This document shows, piece after piece, positions 37,315 to 46,301 of a DNA stretch of 64,000 bases (its first letter is position 1; each line of letters opens with the position of its first letter). A program made the translations under genes and the position numbers. This DNA comes from G963665085 sp963665085 (GTDB lineage Bacteria; Bacteroidota; Bacteroidia; Bacteroidales; JAAAOM01): the NCBI GenBank assembly GCA_963665085.2, contig CAXXXS010000001.1, forward strand, positions 3,348,001-3,412,000. Direction: 5' to 3'. The notes beneath the pieces were generated by a model. That model ran no database searches. It was not told the DNA's origin and worked only from the letters and a program-made list of their open reading frames with translations.

Positions 37315-38079
37315 TTAAATCATTTGTCCACCAGACACTTCAATGCGTTGTGCGTTTATCCATTTTGCATCATCGGAACATAAAAAGGCAACAACACCTC
37401 CAATATCATCTGGTAACCCAACACGACCCAAAGCTGTGTTAGTGGCTATAAAGCTATTCATTTTTTCATTATCTCTAACTACTCCACCACCAAAATCAGT
37501 TTCAATAGCTCCTGGTGCAATGACGTTTGAGCGAATTTTTCTTTCGCCTAATTCTTTTGCTTGATACTTTGTTAAGGTTTCAATAGCACTTTTCATAGCT
37601 GCATACGCTGAAAATCCGTTTAATGCAAAACGTGTAAGTCCTGTTGACACATTGACAATTCCACCACCATCATTTAGAATGTTCAATGCTCCTTGAGTTA
37701 ATAAATAGGTGCCTTTAAATTGAATATTATAAATTGTATCCAATTGTTCTTCCGTAGTTTTAGCAAAAGGTACGTTTAATCCAATTCCTGCATTATTAAT
37801 GAGGTAATCGATTTTTTCAACTCCGAATTTGGATTTAATTGACTTTTTAACAATCGCAAAGAACTCTTCAAAATTATTGAATTCAGTAACATTTAATTGA
37901 ACCGCAATAGCTTGTTGTCCTAAACGCTCAATTTCTTTGATAACCTCTTTAGCTTTATCTTCGTTGTTGTTATATGTTAGAATTATATGAATTCCTTTTT
38001 TTGCCAATTCTAAAGCCATATTTTTTCCTAATCCACGACTTCCACCTGTTACTAAAGCAATTTTTATTTCGTTTTTCAT
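37315..38079 (-). CDS. short-chain dehydrogenase/reductase (SDR)
   Basis: 254 residues, the normal length of classical SDRs. The cofactor loop is TGGSRGLG at 11-18, followed by NNAG. The catalytic Ser lies in IVNVST and the Tyr/Lys pair in YAAMK. SDDAKWINAQRIEVSGGQ is the usual C-terminal signature. The substrate is unknown. It lies between the NmrA-like gene (10 nt) and the AraC gene in a single operon. Confidence 0.9.
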   Translation of the reverse strand: MKNEIKIALVTGGSRGLGKNMALELAKKGIHIILTYNNNEDKAKEVIKEIERLGQQAIAVQLNVTEFNNFEEFFAIVKKSIKSKFGVEKIDYLINNAGIGLNVPFAKTTEEQLDTIYNIQFKGTYLLTQGALNILNDGGGIVNVSTGLTRFALNGFSAYAAMKSAIETLTKYQAKELGERKIRSNVIAPGAIETDFGGGVVRDNEKMNSFIATNTALGRVGLPDDIGGVVAFLCSDDAKWINAQRIEVSGGQMI

Positions 38080-38089
38080 TTTGTTTGTT

Positions 38090-38956
38090 TTATAAATTGA
38101 ATAATATTTTTAAACCCTCTTTTAGGTTTTTTGGTTTACGTCCGAGATATTGTTGCAATTCATTTGTAACCATTTCCTCTTGTCCGTTTTTAATATCAAG
38201 ATTAAAACCAACTATCTTTTTGACCATTGGTTCAGGAACTCCGTTTTCTAACATTATTTTTTTGAATGGCTCAACTTCAATAGGTTTGTAATTTACCTGT
38301 TTGCCCGAAAGTTCAGTCAGTGCAGTTGCAACATCATAAAAAGAATATGCATTAGAACCCGTAAAATTTAATGTTTGGTTTTTGAAACTTTCGTTCATTA
38401 AAACATTAGCGATTGCCTCGGCTTGTTCAGCTTTTAAAACATAGGCAACTTTTCCATTTCCAGCAGGTTGTAATATACCTCTCTCCAATACGTTTTTGCC
38501 AACAAAAAGTGGTAATACATCCATATACAAAGCATTTCTGAAAATGATATATTTCAATCCGCTTTGTTTAATATAGTCTTCAGTCAGGAAATGTTCTATC
38601 ATTAGTTTATTTACTAACGTGTTTTTGTCTTTTAAAGAACGACTTGTATAAGCAATGTTCTGAACACCTTTCTTTTTTGCAGTATCAATAACGTTTCTAT
38701 GTTCTTGCATTCTATCGCCTTGGTCTCCCGAAGAAATTAGTAAAACGGTATCTACGTTCTCCATCGCTTTTTCAAGTGATTGCACATCGCTATATTGCCC
38801 GATAAACGCGTTTAATCCTCTTTTTTCAAATTCAATTTTGCTTTCTTCTTTTCTTGTAAGCACCGAAATATTTTCAGCTGTCCCAGTTTTTAGTAATGTT
38901 TTAATAACTGTACTCCCTAATTCTCCAGTTGCTCCAGTAATTAATATTTTTTTCAT
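38090..38956 (-). CDS. NmrA-like NAD(P)-binding protein (atypical SDR)
   Basis: 288 residues from ATG 38956 (MKKILITGATGELGSTVIKTLL); the frame is open to 38983 but this start has the cofactor motif GATGELG right behind it. YLGRKPKNLKEGLKIL at the end and TLNFTGSNAYSFYDVATALTELSGKQVNY are typical of NmrA/QorB-like quinone oxidoreductases. It is the first gene of the redox operon. It could reduce quinones or sense the redox state. Confidence 0.85.
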   Translation of the reverse strand: MKKILITGATGELGSTVIKTLLKTGTAENISVLTRKEESKIEFEKRGLNAFIGQYSDVQSLEKAMENVDTVLLISSGDQGDRMQEHRNVIDTAKKKGVQNIAYTSRSLKDKNTLVNKLMIEHFLTEDYIKQSGLKYIIFRNALYMDVLPLFVGKNVLERGILQPAGNGKVAYVLKAEQAEAIANVLMNESFKNQTLNFTGSNAYSFYDVATALTELSGKQVNYKPIEVEPFKKIMLENGVPEPMVKKIVGFNLDIKNGQEEMVTNELQQYLGRKPKNLKEGLKILFNL

Positions 38957-39091
38957 TTTCCAATTTTTAAAAGTGAAGTACAAAGGTTAAATAGATAAGC
39001 GATAGTTTTGTAGCCAAATCTATCTTTGTATCAGCCAAATCGGATAAATGACTGTAGTTTGTTGATTAGCAAGATGTTTTTTCGCCATTAC

Positions 39092-39222
39092 AGCTAACGG
39101 TTGGCGGTAAGAAATCGTTGGGGTGGACGGGCTGCGTTCGTATCCACCGTTACTGATGCTGGGGCGAGGCAGTATGTTGACTGACCCACTGCACCCCCAA
39201 TGTTTTTTACCGCGTGTTGTAA
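39092..39222 (-). repeat. attC-like site 11
   Basis: Starts TACAGCTAAC-GGTTGGCGGTAAGAAATCG and ends TTTTTTACCGCGTGTTGTAA. GCGGTAAGAAATCGTTGGGG pairs with CCCCCAATGTTTTTTACCGC. Confidence 0.8.
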
Positions 39223-39352
39223 GCTGGTGTTCATTCTTCAAAGTCAATCCGTTACAAGTTTTTACAAATCTAATATTTTATCTTAATCAATCCGCACTGA
39301 CCTTGATACGAAGCACGAATTTATTTTGTTTTTTGTGGGTGGGCAAACCCCA

Positions 39353-39371
39353 AACCGCCCTTAAAGGCGGT
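39353..39371. repeat. CCGCC/GGCGG hairpin
   Basis: ACCGCCCTTAAAGGCGGTA forms a short perfect hairpin. The same hairpin stands before the other FtsX gene at 46182-46200. Confidence 0.5.
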
Positions 39372-39383
39372 AATAGGGCTGGC

Positions 39384-39451
39384 ATTTGTTACCTCTTTGG
39401 CAAGTTTTGGTTTGAGCCTGGCTCGTGCGACTTGGCAATGTGGTAACAAAT
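39384..39451. repeat. structured repeat B, copy 1
   Basis: ATTTGTTAC-CTCTTT-GGCAAG ... CTTGGC-AATGTG-GTAACAAAT. Two helices are separated by the conserved internal pair CTCTTT/AATGTG. It lies between attC-like site 11 and the FtsX fragment. Apart from this and the hairpin at 39353, the stretch 39223-39464 holds no gene. Confidence 0.6.
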
Positions 39452-39464
39452 AGGGTTGGCAATT

Positions 39465-39865
39465 TCATTCATATCTTAAAGCGTCAACTGGATTCCTTGT
39501 AGCTGCCTGCCAACTCTGCCAAGTAACTGTTAAAAGAGCAATCATCGTTGCTAATAAACCAGTCAATACAAAAATCCACCAGCTAAACGATGTTTTGTAC
39601 GCAAAACTTTCGAGCCATTTATGTATAATAAACCATGCTATTGGTATTGAGATGACAAATGCTATGACCACCCATTTTATGAAATCCTTATTGAGCATCA
39701 CTAAAACTTCTGATTTTTTTGCACCATTTACTTTACGGATACCGATTTCTTTAATACGATTCTTAATAGTAAATTGAGCGAGTGCAAACAAGCCAAGACA
39801 GGCAATAAAAATTGCCAAGAATGTAAAATTCAATATAATATTGCCCATTCGCTTAGTATCATTAT
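39465..39865 (-). pseudogene. FtsX/MacB-type permease, C-terminal fragment
   Basis: The last 133 residues of an ABC permease, open at the IS edge (DTKRMGNIILNFTFLAIFIACLGLFALAQFTIKNRIKEIGIRKVNG...). It is close to the C-terminus of the permease at 46302-48707, but the DNA has diverged at many positions. About 670 residues are missing, removed at IS copy 10. Confidence 0.85.
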
Positions 39866-41585
39866 GTTTTAATATTCTAAAAAAAAGAAAAAAAATCTCG
39901 TTTTTGTTTTTTAAGCAGCAATGTTAAGTTCTTGATACAATGCATACAATCCTTCTTTAATGTGTTTTTGCGTTATCTCTAATTTATCAAGAGCATTATC
40001 GCTTCCAAGAGACTGTTTTGTTAAACTGTCAGACAATAAGGGCGTTAAGAAGTACCTGTTGTGGGAATAAGCAATATTTATCCACACATAACCTTTCTCT
40101 GTAACCCTATTAATTAGAGTTTTGACGTTTTTCAACCAACCCCCTTGCCTTCAATTTATCCATCTGGTAGCGTATTTCTGCAGTTTTAGAGAAATGAACT
40201 GAAAGATAACGCATTAACTCCTTTGTACGAAACCATTCTGTTGAAAACCGAGGGTTTGATAATATTGCTAATACTGCAATCATTTTGGGGTTTCTTTGGT
40301 CGGGTGCAGCTACCCGTTTCCCTTTTTCTGTGTATACCGCATTGGTAAACTCGTTTTCGTAATCCCCTAAGAGTGATGCATCTATTTTAGCAATGGCAGT
40401 AAAGAAGCGGTTATTGCACCCGAAGCCGTACCAGTAGTAGCCCTTTATTTCAAATATTGGCTTTTGTAATTTAGCCCCAGGCAACCTGGGGTTATTGATA
40501 GTGGTTTCGACCCGGAGCAAATAACCGCCTTTATTGTACATCTTAATGGAATTACCTTGTATCCAGTGCTTGGAACAGGCTTTTTGATAATAGGTTTTAT
40601 TGGTGCTCTTGCTTTGTTTTCTTTCTCTTTTTAATTCGAACAGTTTGCTTAAACTGTTTGGGGCTCCAATGCTATGATGCTTCTCAAGGACCTTGTCATA
40701 CAACCGCTCGAAGTAAGGCTTATTTTTGAAAACTACATTGCTACATACCTCGCATTGGCAGGTGTACCAATTATGCTTAAGTATTGATGAGCACGTAGAA
40801 CGTTCGCCTTTATCAAAGCGGAACCATTTGTCCATCCAGTAGCTTATGCGTTTGTCTATAATGCTGCCCTTAAAACCTTTAATTAAGTTTTCTACATAGG
40901 CTTCATCGTCTATTTTTAGAAAGGCATTGTCCTGCATTTTGTATCCAATCCCTTTTTTGTCCAGTTGCCTACGTAAGTACCAATGCCCATTACAATAAAA
41001 TTGGCAATGAAATGGTAAGCCTGATGATATCTTCAAACAACAAAACCCCAATTCCGAATCGTTTATATAGATGTAGTGTTGTGTTACTTGCTTCTTCATC
41101 CAGAACATTTTGGTAAAAAGAGAACCCTTTTTTGTTGTAAGTTGTTTGTTCCAATAACAACTCATAAACTCCAATGACTTGATAATGCAAACCACTCCCA
41201 GTTTTTTTTGGTTGAAATAATACTCTTCTACATAGGATTGCATTTCCATTTCTTTGCCACCATGGTTATCCCGCCATAAAATCGGCACATCAAATTTTAC
41301 TGCCAGTTTCTTTATATGGCTATTTAATTGGTCTGAAAAAAGTTTAAATATTCCATTGGTGTGTTTTGAAAAACCTAAATTACGAAGTAGGGTAATGACA
41401 CTTGCCGGACGGAACATACTTCGAATATAACCGCGTACTATTATACGGTCGAAAAAACTATAACTGAAATTTATATGGCTAGAAAAATCGGATGTGAATT
41501 TATTTTGTAATAACACTGTTTGCCTTTTTTGCATAAAGGTAAAAATATAACTCTTAGGCCAACCATGAGACCTTTAGGTCGCTAT
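39866..41585 (-). mobile_element. IS copy 10 (1720 bp, frameshifted)
   Basis: It has the same 2-nt deletion as copy 3 (CCTATTAATT), although its other marker bases (GAATTACC, GCTCCAATG, TACCTCGCA) differ from copy 3. Copy 11 follows without a spacer. Confidence 0.9.
39911..41534 (-). pseudogene. transposase-like gene with 2-nt frameshift
   Basis: The frame breaks near residue 474 and the C-terminal end is only in another frame (39911-40135). Confidence 0.85.
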
Positions 41586-43307
41586 GTTTTAATATTCTAA
41601 AAAAAAGAAAAAAAATCTCGTTTTTGTTTTTTAAGCAGCAATGTTAAGTTCTTGATACAATGCATACAATCCTTCTTTAATGTGTTTTTGCGTTATCTCT
41701 AATTTATCAAGAGCATTATCGCTTCCAAGAGACTGTTTTGTTAAACTGTCAGACAATAAGGGCGTTAAGAAGTACCTGTTGTGGGAATAAGCAATATTTA
41801 TCCACACATAACCTTTCTCTGTAACCCTATAATAATTAGAGTTTTGACGTTTTTCAACCAACCCCCTTGCCTTCAATTTATCCATCTGGTAGCGTATTTC
41901 TGCAGTTTTAGAGAAATGAACTGAAAGATAACGCATTAACTCCTTTGTACGAAACCATTCTGTTGAAAACCGAGGGTTTGATAATATTGCTAATACTGCA
42001 ATCATTTTGGGGTTTCTTTGGTCGGGTGCAGCTACCCGTTTCCCTTTTTCTGTGTATACCGCATTGGTAAACTCGTTTTCGTAATCCCCTAAGAGTGATG
42101 CATCTATTTTAGCAATGGCAGTAAAGAAGCGGTTATTGCACCCGAAGCCGTACCAGTAGTAGCCCTTTATTTCAAATATTGGCTTTTGTAATTTAGCCCC
42201 AGGCAACCTGGGGTTATTGATAGTGGTTTCGACCCGGAGCAAATAACCGCCTTTATTGTACATCTTAATGGAATTGCCTTGTATCCAGTGCTTGGAACAG
42301 GCTTTTTGATAATAGGTTTTATTGGTGCTCTTGCTTTGTTTTCTTTCTCTTTTTAATTCGAACAGTTTGCTTAAACTGTTTGGGGCTCCTATGCTATGAT
42401 GCTTCTCAAGGACCTTGTCATACAACCGCTCGAAGTAAGGCTTATTTTTGAAAACTACATTGCTACATACCTCGCATTGGCAGGTGTACCAATTATGCTT
42501 AAGTATTGATGAGCACGTAGAACGTTCGCCTTTATCAAAGCGGAACCATTTGTCCATCCAGTAGCTTATGCGTTTGTCTATAATGCTGCCCTTAAAACCT
42601 TTAATTAAGTTTTCTACATAGGCTTCATCGTCTATTTTTAGAAAGGCATTGTCCTGCATTTTGTATCCAATCCCTTTTTTGTCCAGTTGCCTACGTAAGT
42701 ACCAATGCCCATTACAATAAAATTGGCAATGAAATGGTAAGCCTGATGATATCTTCAAACAACAAAACCCCAATTCCGAATCGTTTATATAGATGTAGTG
42801 TTGTGTTACTTGCTTCTTCATCCAGAACATTTTGGTAAAAAGAGAACCCTTTTTTGTTGTAAGTTGTTTGTTCCAATAACAACTCATAAACTCCAATGAC
42901 TTGATAATGCAAACCACTCCCAGTTTTTTTTGGTTGAAATAATACTCTTCTACATAGGATTGCATTTCCATTTCTTTGCCACCATGGTTATCCCGCCATA
43001 AAATCGGCACATCAAATTTTACTGCCAGTTTCTTTATATGGCTATTTAATTGGTCTGAAAAAAGTTTAAATATTCCATTGGTGTGTTTTGAAAAACCTAA
43101 ATTACGAAGTAGGGTAATGACACTTGCCGGACGGAACATACTTCGAATATAACCGCGTACTATTATACGGTCGAAAAAACTATAACTGAAATTTATATGG
43201 CTAGAAAAATCGGATGTGAATTTATTTTGTAATAACACTGTTTGCCTTTTTTGCATAAAGGTAAAAATATAACTCTTAGGCCAACCATGAGACCTTTAGG
43301 TCGCTAT
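41586..43307 (-). mobile_element. IS copy 11, tandem with copy 10
   Basis: 1722 bp, complete, starting on the base after copy 10. Marker bases GAATTGCC and GCTCCTATG are like copy 8. Confidence 0.9.
41631..43256 (-). CDS. transposase-like protein, copy 11
   Basis: 541 residues, intact, with Asp82 and Glu262. Confidence 0.8.
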   Translation of the reverse strand: MQKRQTVLLQNKFTSDFSSHINFSYSFFDRIIVRGYIRSMFRPASVITLLRNLGFSKHTNGIFKLFSDQLNSHIKKLAVKFDVPILWRDNHGGKEMEMQSYVEEYYFNQKKLGVVCIIKSLEFMSCYWNKQLTTKKGSLFTKMFWMKKQVTQHYIYINDSELGFCCLKISSGLPFHCQFYCNGHWYLRRQLDKKGIGYKMQDNAFLKIDDEAYVENLIKGFKGSIIDKRISYWMDKWFRFDKGERSTCSSILKHNWYTCQCEVCSNVVFKNKPYFERLYDKVLEKHHSIGAPNSLSKLFELKRERKQSKSTNKTYYQKACSKHWIQGNSIKMYNKGGYLLRVETTINNPRLPGAKLQKPIFEIKGYYWYGFGCNNRFFTAIAKIDASLLGDYENEFTNAVYTEKGKRVAAPDQRNPKMIAVLAILSNPRFSTEWFRTKELMRYLSVHFSKTAEIRYQMDKLKARGLVEKRQNSNYYRVTEKGYVWINIAYSHNRYFLTPLLSDSLTKQSLGSDNALDKLEITQKHIKEGLYALYQELNIAA

Positions 43308-43524
43308 ATATTTCAACTAATTTTTTGAATTTCTTTAGGTTTTGAGAATCTATCGGTTCTTTACCGGCAACATCTGATATTCTGACCTCCACAAATTTTC
43401 CGTTTTCAAAAATCAGCTCAGCTTTGCTTTCTTTTCCTTGAAATTTACAATGTACATGAATCGGTTCATGCTCATTAGAGTAGAACAAAATTATTAAACC
43501 TAAATATTCATAAAGTTTTGGCAT
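43308..43524 (-). pseudogene. DUF4160 protein, C-terminus replaced by IS sequence
   Basis: MPKLYEYLGLIILFYSNEHEPIHVHCKFQGKESKAELIF is the DUF4160 signature (small proteins often next to DUF2442 partners, toxin-antitoxin-like). After KLVEIY the frame enters IS copy 11 and ends SDLKVSWLA at 43276, the same IS-encoded tail as in the M1-like peptidase. Only the last few native residues are missing, so function may be kept. Confidence 0.7.
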
Positions 43525-43552
43525 GCTCTTTTTATTACAAATTTACTTTAAA

Positions 43553-43996
43553 TCATATTAAACTCAAATCACAATTCGATTCGACATTATCTACAGTTGC
43601 TCCCAAATTTTTATAAAATTTAATCGCAGACTGATTCCATTCCGAAACCTGCCATCGCAGTTTCTTACATTCTGTAACCTTTGCTTTCTCTATTACATTT
43701 TTAATCAAGATAGAGCCAATTTCTTTTCCACGAAAATTCTGTTTCACATATAAATCATCCATATACATTGATTTCCCAATCCAAGTATAATATGCAAAAA
43801 AGTATGTGACATATCCAATTATATTATTGTCAGAATCTATTGCAACAAAACCATTGATATAATCAGATTCCATGTGCATTAATTCTTCAGAATTTTTCAT
43901 CTTATCTGGAAGTTTTTCAAAAAGAGCAAATTCTTGGAATAGTTTTATAAGTTCTTTATAATCTTCGGGTTCAATTTCTCTAATTTGATAACTCAT
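43553..43996 (-). CDS. GNAT N-acetyltransferase (diamine/thialysine acetyltransferase-like)
   Basis: 147 residues from ATG 43996; the open frame further upstream is translated attC sequence. MYMDDLYVKQNFRGKEIGSILI is the acetyl-CoA-binding motif A (RGxxIG). RWQVSEWNQSAIKFYKNLGA matches the spermidine/spermine (SSAT)-like branch. It transfers acetyl from acetyl-CoA to an amine; the substrate is uncertain. It is in the same cassette as the DUF4160 gene, with no palindrome in the 28 bp between them. Confidence 0.85.
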   Translation of the reverse strand: MSYQIREIEPEDYKELIKLFQEFALFEKLPDKMKNSEELMHMESDYINGFVAIDSDNNIIGYVTYFFAYYTWIGKSMYMDDLYVKQNFRGKEIGSILIKNVIEKAKVTECKKLRWQVSEWNQSAIKFYKNLGATVDNVESNCDLSLI

Positions 43997-44039
43997 TTTC
44001 GAACAGTATTTTGTGTGTTTTGCAGTCGGAAAAAATGCC

Positions 44040-44169
44040 CTATAACGTTTTACAATATGAAACGGTTGGGTTTTCGGGCTGCGTTCTTGTCCACCGACAA
44101 GAATGCTGGAGCGAGAACCAAACCCTCGCAAACCACTGAACCCCAACTGTTTTATATTGTGTGTTGTAT
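44040..44169 (-). repeat. attC-like site 12
   Basis: Starts CTATAAC-GTTTTACAATATGAAACGG and ends GTTTTATATTGTGTGTTGTAT. ACAATATGAAACGGTTGGGG-like and CCCCAACTGTTTTATATTGT arms pair. It is of the same class as site 13. The matching left core of this cassette was lost at IS copy 11. Confidence 0.75.
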
Positions 44170-44176
44170 GCCGTTT

Positions 44177-44467
44177 TTATTCCAAATCCATTAATCGAGT
44201 AAAACCTGTATATGGCTGCAATTCCATTATTTCAAAATCTATTATTCCTTTCTTAACCAGCGGTAATTTGTCTAATAGTTGCTTAGCAACATTTTTATCT
44301 TCACATTCAAGAATAAGTACAGCATTCTTGTTTTCAGAGAAGTATATTTCCCGTAAATTACCTGAAAGCATTAATTTATAAGCTGATTTTGCCTCTTCAA
44401 TCAGTGTTTGGGTTTCATTTTTCCAATCAACGAGTTTTAATTCTTTTTCTATTGCTAATATTTTCAT
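44177..44467 (-). CDS. small YCII/muconolactone-isomerase-like protein
   Basis: 96 residues (MKILAIEKELKLVDW...LREIYFSENKNAVLILECEDKNVAKQLLDKLPLVKKGIIDFEIMELQPYTGF). The pattern, one ferredoxin-like alpha-beta unit ending in EIMELxPYxGF, resembles YCII-related or muconolactone-isomerase-like stress proteins. No catalytic residue can be assigned. It overlaps the decarboxylase stop by 4 nt, so they are co-translated. Confidence 0.55.
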   Translation of the reverse strand: MKILAIEKELKLVDWKNETQTLIEEAKSAYKLMLSGNLREIYFSENKNAVLILECEDKNVAKQLLDKLPLVKKGIIDFEIMELQPYTGFTRLMDLE

Positions 44468-45864
44468 TTCTTTTCAATTTGATTTCTGGCTTTTATAAAT
44501 GATAAAACGGAAAGTGTTACGTCTTCTTCTGTAGTTGCCCATGAACAAACACTTATTCTAATTACCTTTTTATTAAACCATTGAGAGCCTCCACACCAAC
44601 ATTCTCTTAATTCCTGCAAGTTTTTCAAGGTTTCTTCCGTCTCAGAATCACTATCACAAGCAACTAAAACCTGATTAAATACCACCTCATTTAGTATTTT
44701 GAATCCATTTTCTGAAAGACCTTCTGCGAATTGTTTAGCCCGTTCATGTAAGCCATATACCAATTCATTTATACCTTGCCTCCCAAGATATTTCATTGTT
44801 GCCCAAAGTTCTATTGCTCTTGCTCGTCTTGACATTTCAGGAGTGTAAAGCATTCCATCTCTGTTTTCACCATACACGATATAAGAACCTGTTGCTTGAA
44901 GCGCAGAGACTAATGCTTCTTTGTCTTTACACATTACAATGCCACAATCATATGGAGTATTCAATGTTTTGTGCCCGTCCACTGACCATGAATCTGCTTT
45001 TTCAATTCCCGATGTTAAGTATTTAAGATTTTCCGAACCAGCTGCCCATAAACCAAAAGCACCATCAATGTGAATCCAGGTATTTGTTTTTTGTGCTTTG
45101 TCACAGATTTCATTAAAATAATCAAATGAACCTGAGTTTACATTGCCCGCTTGAAGTACAAGTATGGTGTTTTCATCTAGTTTTGGAATTTTATCTGTAA
45201 TCATTCTACCTTGACTATCAACATCAACCCATTCAATATTATCTTTTCCAAATCCTAACAGAGCTATGGCTTTAAGAACGGTTCCATGTGCGTGTTGTCC
45301 GGCAACTATTCGAACTTTGGGAGCATTAATGAATCCTTTTGAATTAATATCCCAGTTTAATCTTTGATAAATCCTAAATCTTGCAGCCGCAAGTCCACAC
45401 AGAATTGCCATTGACGTACCACTTACAAAACCTGTAACGGTTGACTCTGGAAGGTTAAAAAGTTGTTTCAGCCAACTTTCTACGACTGTTTCAAGTTTTG
45501 ATGTTATCGGAGAAGTTACAAATAAAGGTGTATTTTGGTCCCAAAAATCATTTAACCATTTAACTGCTAAGGCAGTTGGTATTATACCTCCATTAACTAA
45601 TCCAAAATATCTTCCTCCAATTTGAGTAACTGTTGAAGGAGAACCATATTTATGAAGTAATTCTATTATTTCTAAAGAATTGCTAATTTTATTAGGTAAT
45701 TGTTCATCAAAAATATTTAGTTTTTCAATTGCTTCATCTGTCGGATATACATTTCTTTCTAATGCCTTATCTGCATACTCAAATGCATATTCTTTAACTT
45801 GATTGAATATTTTTTTATCAATCATTTCTTGATGCATTTGTTTATATAATTTTTTATCCGTCAT
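44464..45864 (-). CDS. PLP-dependent group II decarboxylase
   Basis: 466 residues. SWSVDGHKTLNTPYDCGIVM holds the PLP-binding Lys. TGFVSGTSMAILCGLAAAR binds the phosphate, and WIHIDGAFGLWA holds the Asp that contacts the pyridine nitrogen. GQHAHGTVLKAIALLGFG has the stacking His. These mark the DOPA/glutamate/tyrosine decarboxylase family; the substrate amino acid cannot be told. A second, truncated copy of this cassette lies at 50881-51132. Confidence 0.9.
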   Translation of the reverse strand: MTDKKLYKQMHQEMIDKKIFNQVKEYAFEYADKALERNVYPTDEAIEKLNIFDEQLPNKISNSLEIIELLHKYGSPSTVTQIGGRYFGLVNGGIIPTALAVKWLNDFWDQNTPLFVTSPITSKLETVVESWLKQLFNLPESTVTGFVSGTSMAILCGLAAARFRIYQRLNWDINSKGFINAPKVRIVAGQHAHGTVLKAIALLGFGKDNIEWVDVDSQGRMITDKIPKLDENTILVLQAGNVNSGSFDYFNEICDKAQKTNTWIHIDGAFGLWAAGSENLKYLTSGIEKADSWSVDGHKTLNTPYDCGIVMCKDKEALVSALQATGSYIVYGENRDGMLYTPEMSRRARAIELWATMKYLGRQGINELVYGLHERAKQFAEGLSENGFKILNEVVFNQVLVACDSDSETEETLKNLQELRECWCGGSQWFNKKVIRISVCSWATTEEDVTLSVLSFIKARNQIEKK

Positions 45865-45911
45865 CTTAATTCTATATTATTTCAGTTTTGCAGGATGTTC
45901 GTTTAAATGGC

Positions 45912-46041
45912 ATACAACGTTTTACAATATGAAATGGTTGGGTTTTCGGGCTGCGTTCTTGTCCACCGACAAGAATACTGAAGCGAGAACCAAACCCTCG
46001 CAAACCACTGAACCCCAACTGTTTTATATTGTGTGTTGTAT
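45912..46041 (-). repeat. attC-like site 13
   Basis: Starts GGCATACAAC-GTTTTACAATATG and ends TTTATATTGTGTGTTGTAT. GGCATACAAC is the exact reverse complement of GTTGTATGCC at 44163. The body differs from site 12 at only a few positions. Confidence 0.8.
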
Positions 46042-46144
46042 GCTGGTGTTATTGTTCAAAGTCAATCCGTTACAAGTATTTATAAATCTAATATTTTATT
46101 TTATCTTATCTTATCAATCTGCACTGACGTTGCAGCGGAGTACG

Positions 46145-46161
46145 AATTTATTTTGTTTTTT
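46145..46161 (+). repeat. 17-bp inverted repeat, left arm
   Basis: AATTTATTTTGTTTTTT, the exact reverse complement of 48954-48970. Together they bracket the FtsX permease inside its cassette. Confidence 0.6.
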
Positions 46162-46181
46162 GTGGGTGGAAAAATCCAAAA

Positions 46182-46200
46182 ACCGCCCTTAAAGGCGGTA
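46182..46200. repeat. CCGCC/GGCGG hairpin, second copy
   Basis: ACCGCCCTTAAAGGCGGTA, the same as at 39353-39371. It is downstream of the permease gene on the - strand and could serve as a terminator stem. Confidence 0.5.
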
Positions 46201-46212
46201 CTTAGGGCTGGC

Positions 46213-46278
46213 TTTGTTAGCTCTTTGGCAAGCTTTGGCTTAAGCGTGGTTTGTGAGGCTTGCCAATGTGCTAACAAA
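46213..46278. repeat. structured repeat B, copy 2
   Basis: TTTGTTAGC-TCTTT-GGCAAGC ... GCTTGCC-AATGT-GCTAACAAA. It is 23 nt before the permease stop side. Compared with copy 1, both arms of the outer helix have changed together (TTAC/GTAA to TTAGC/GCTAA). Confidence 0.6.
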
Positions 46279-46301
46279 TAGGGCTGGCAATTTTTAAATG
46301 A

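Noticed and set aside
39123..39446. 107-residue + strand frame
   Set aside because: It crosses an attC-like site, a hairpin and a structured repeat; the composition is that of non-coding DNA.
44464..45864. Atypical active site of the decarboxylase (HKTLN instead of HKW)
   Set aside because: HKTLN with PYDCG is, to my knowledge, a common variant in this family; the PLP lysine is present.
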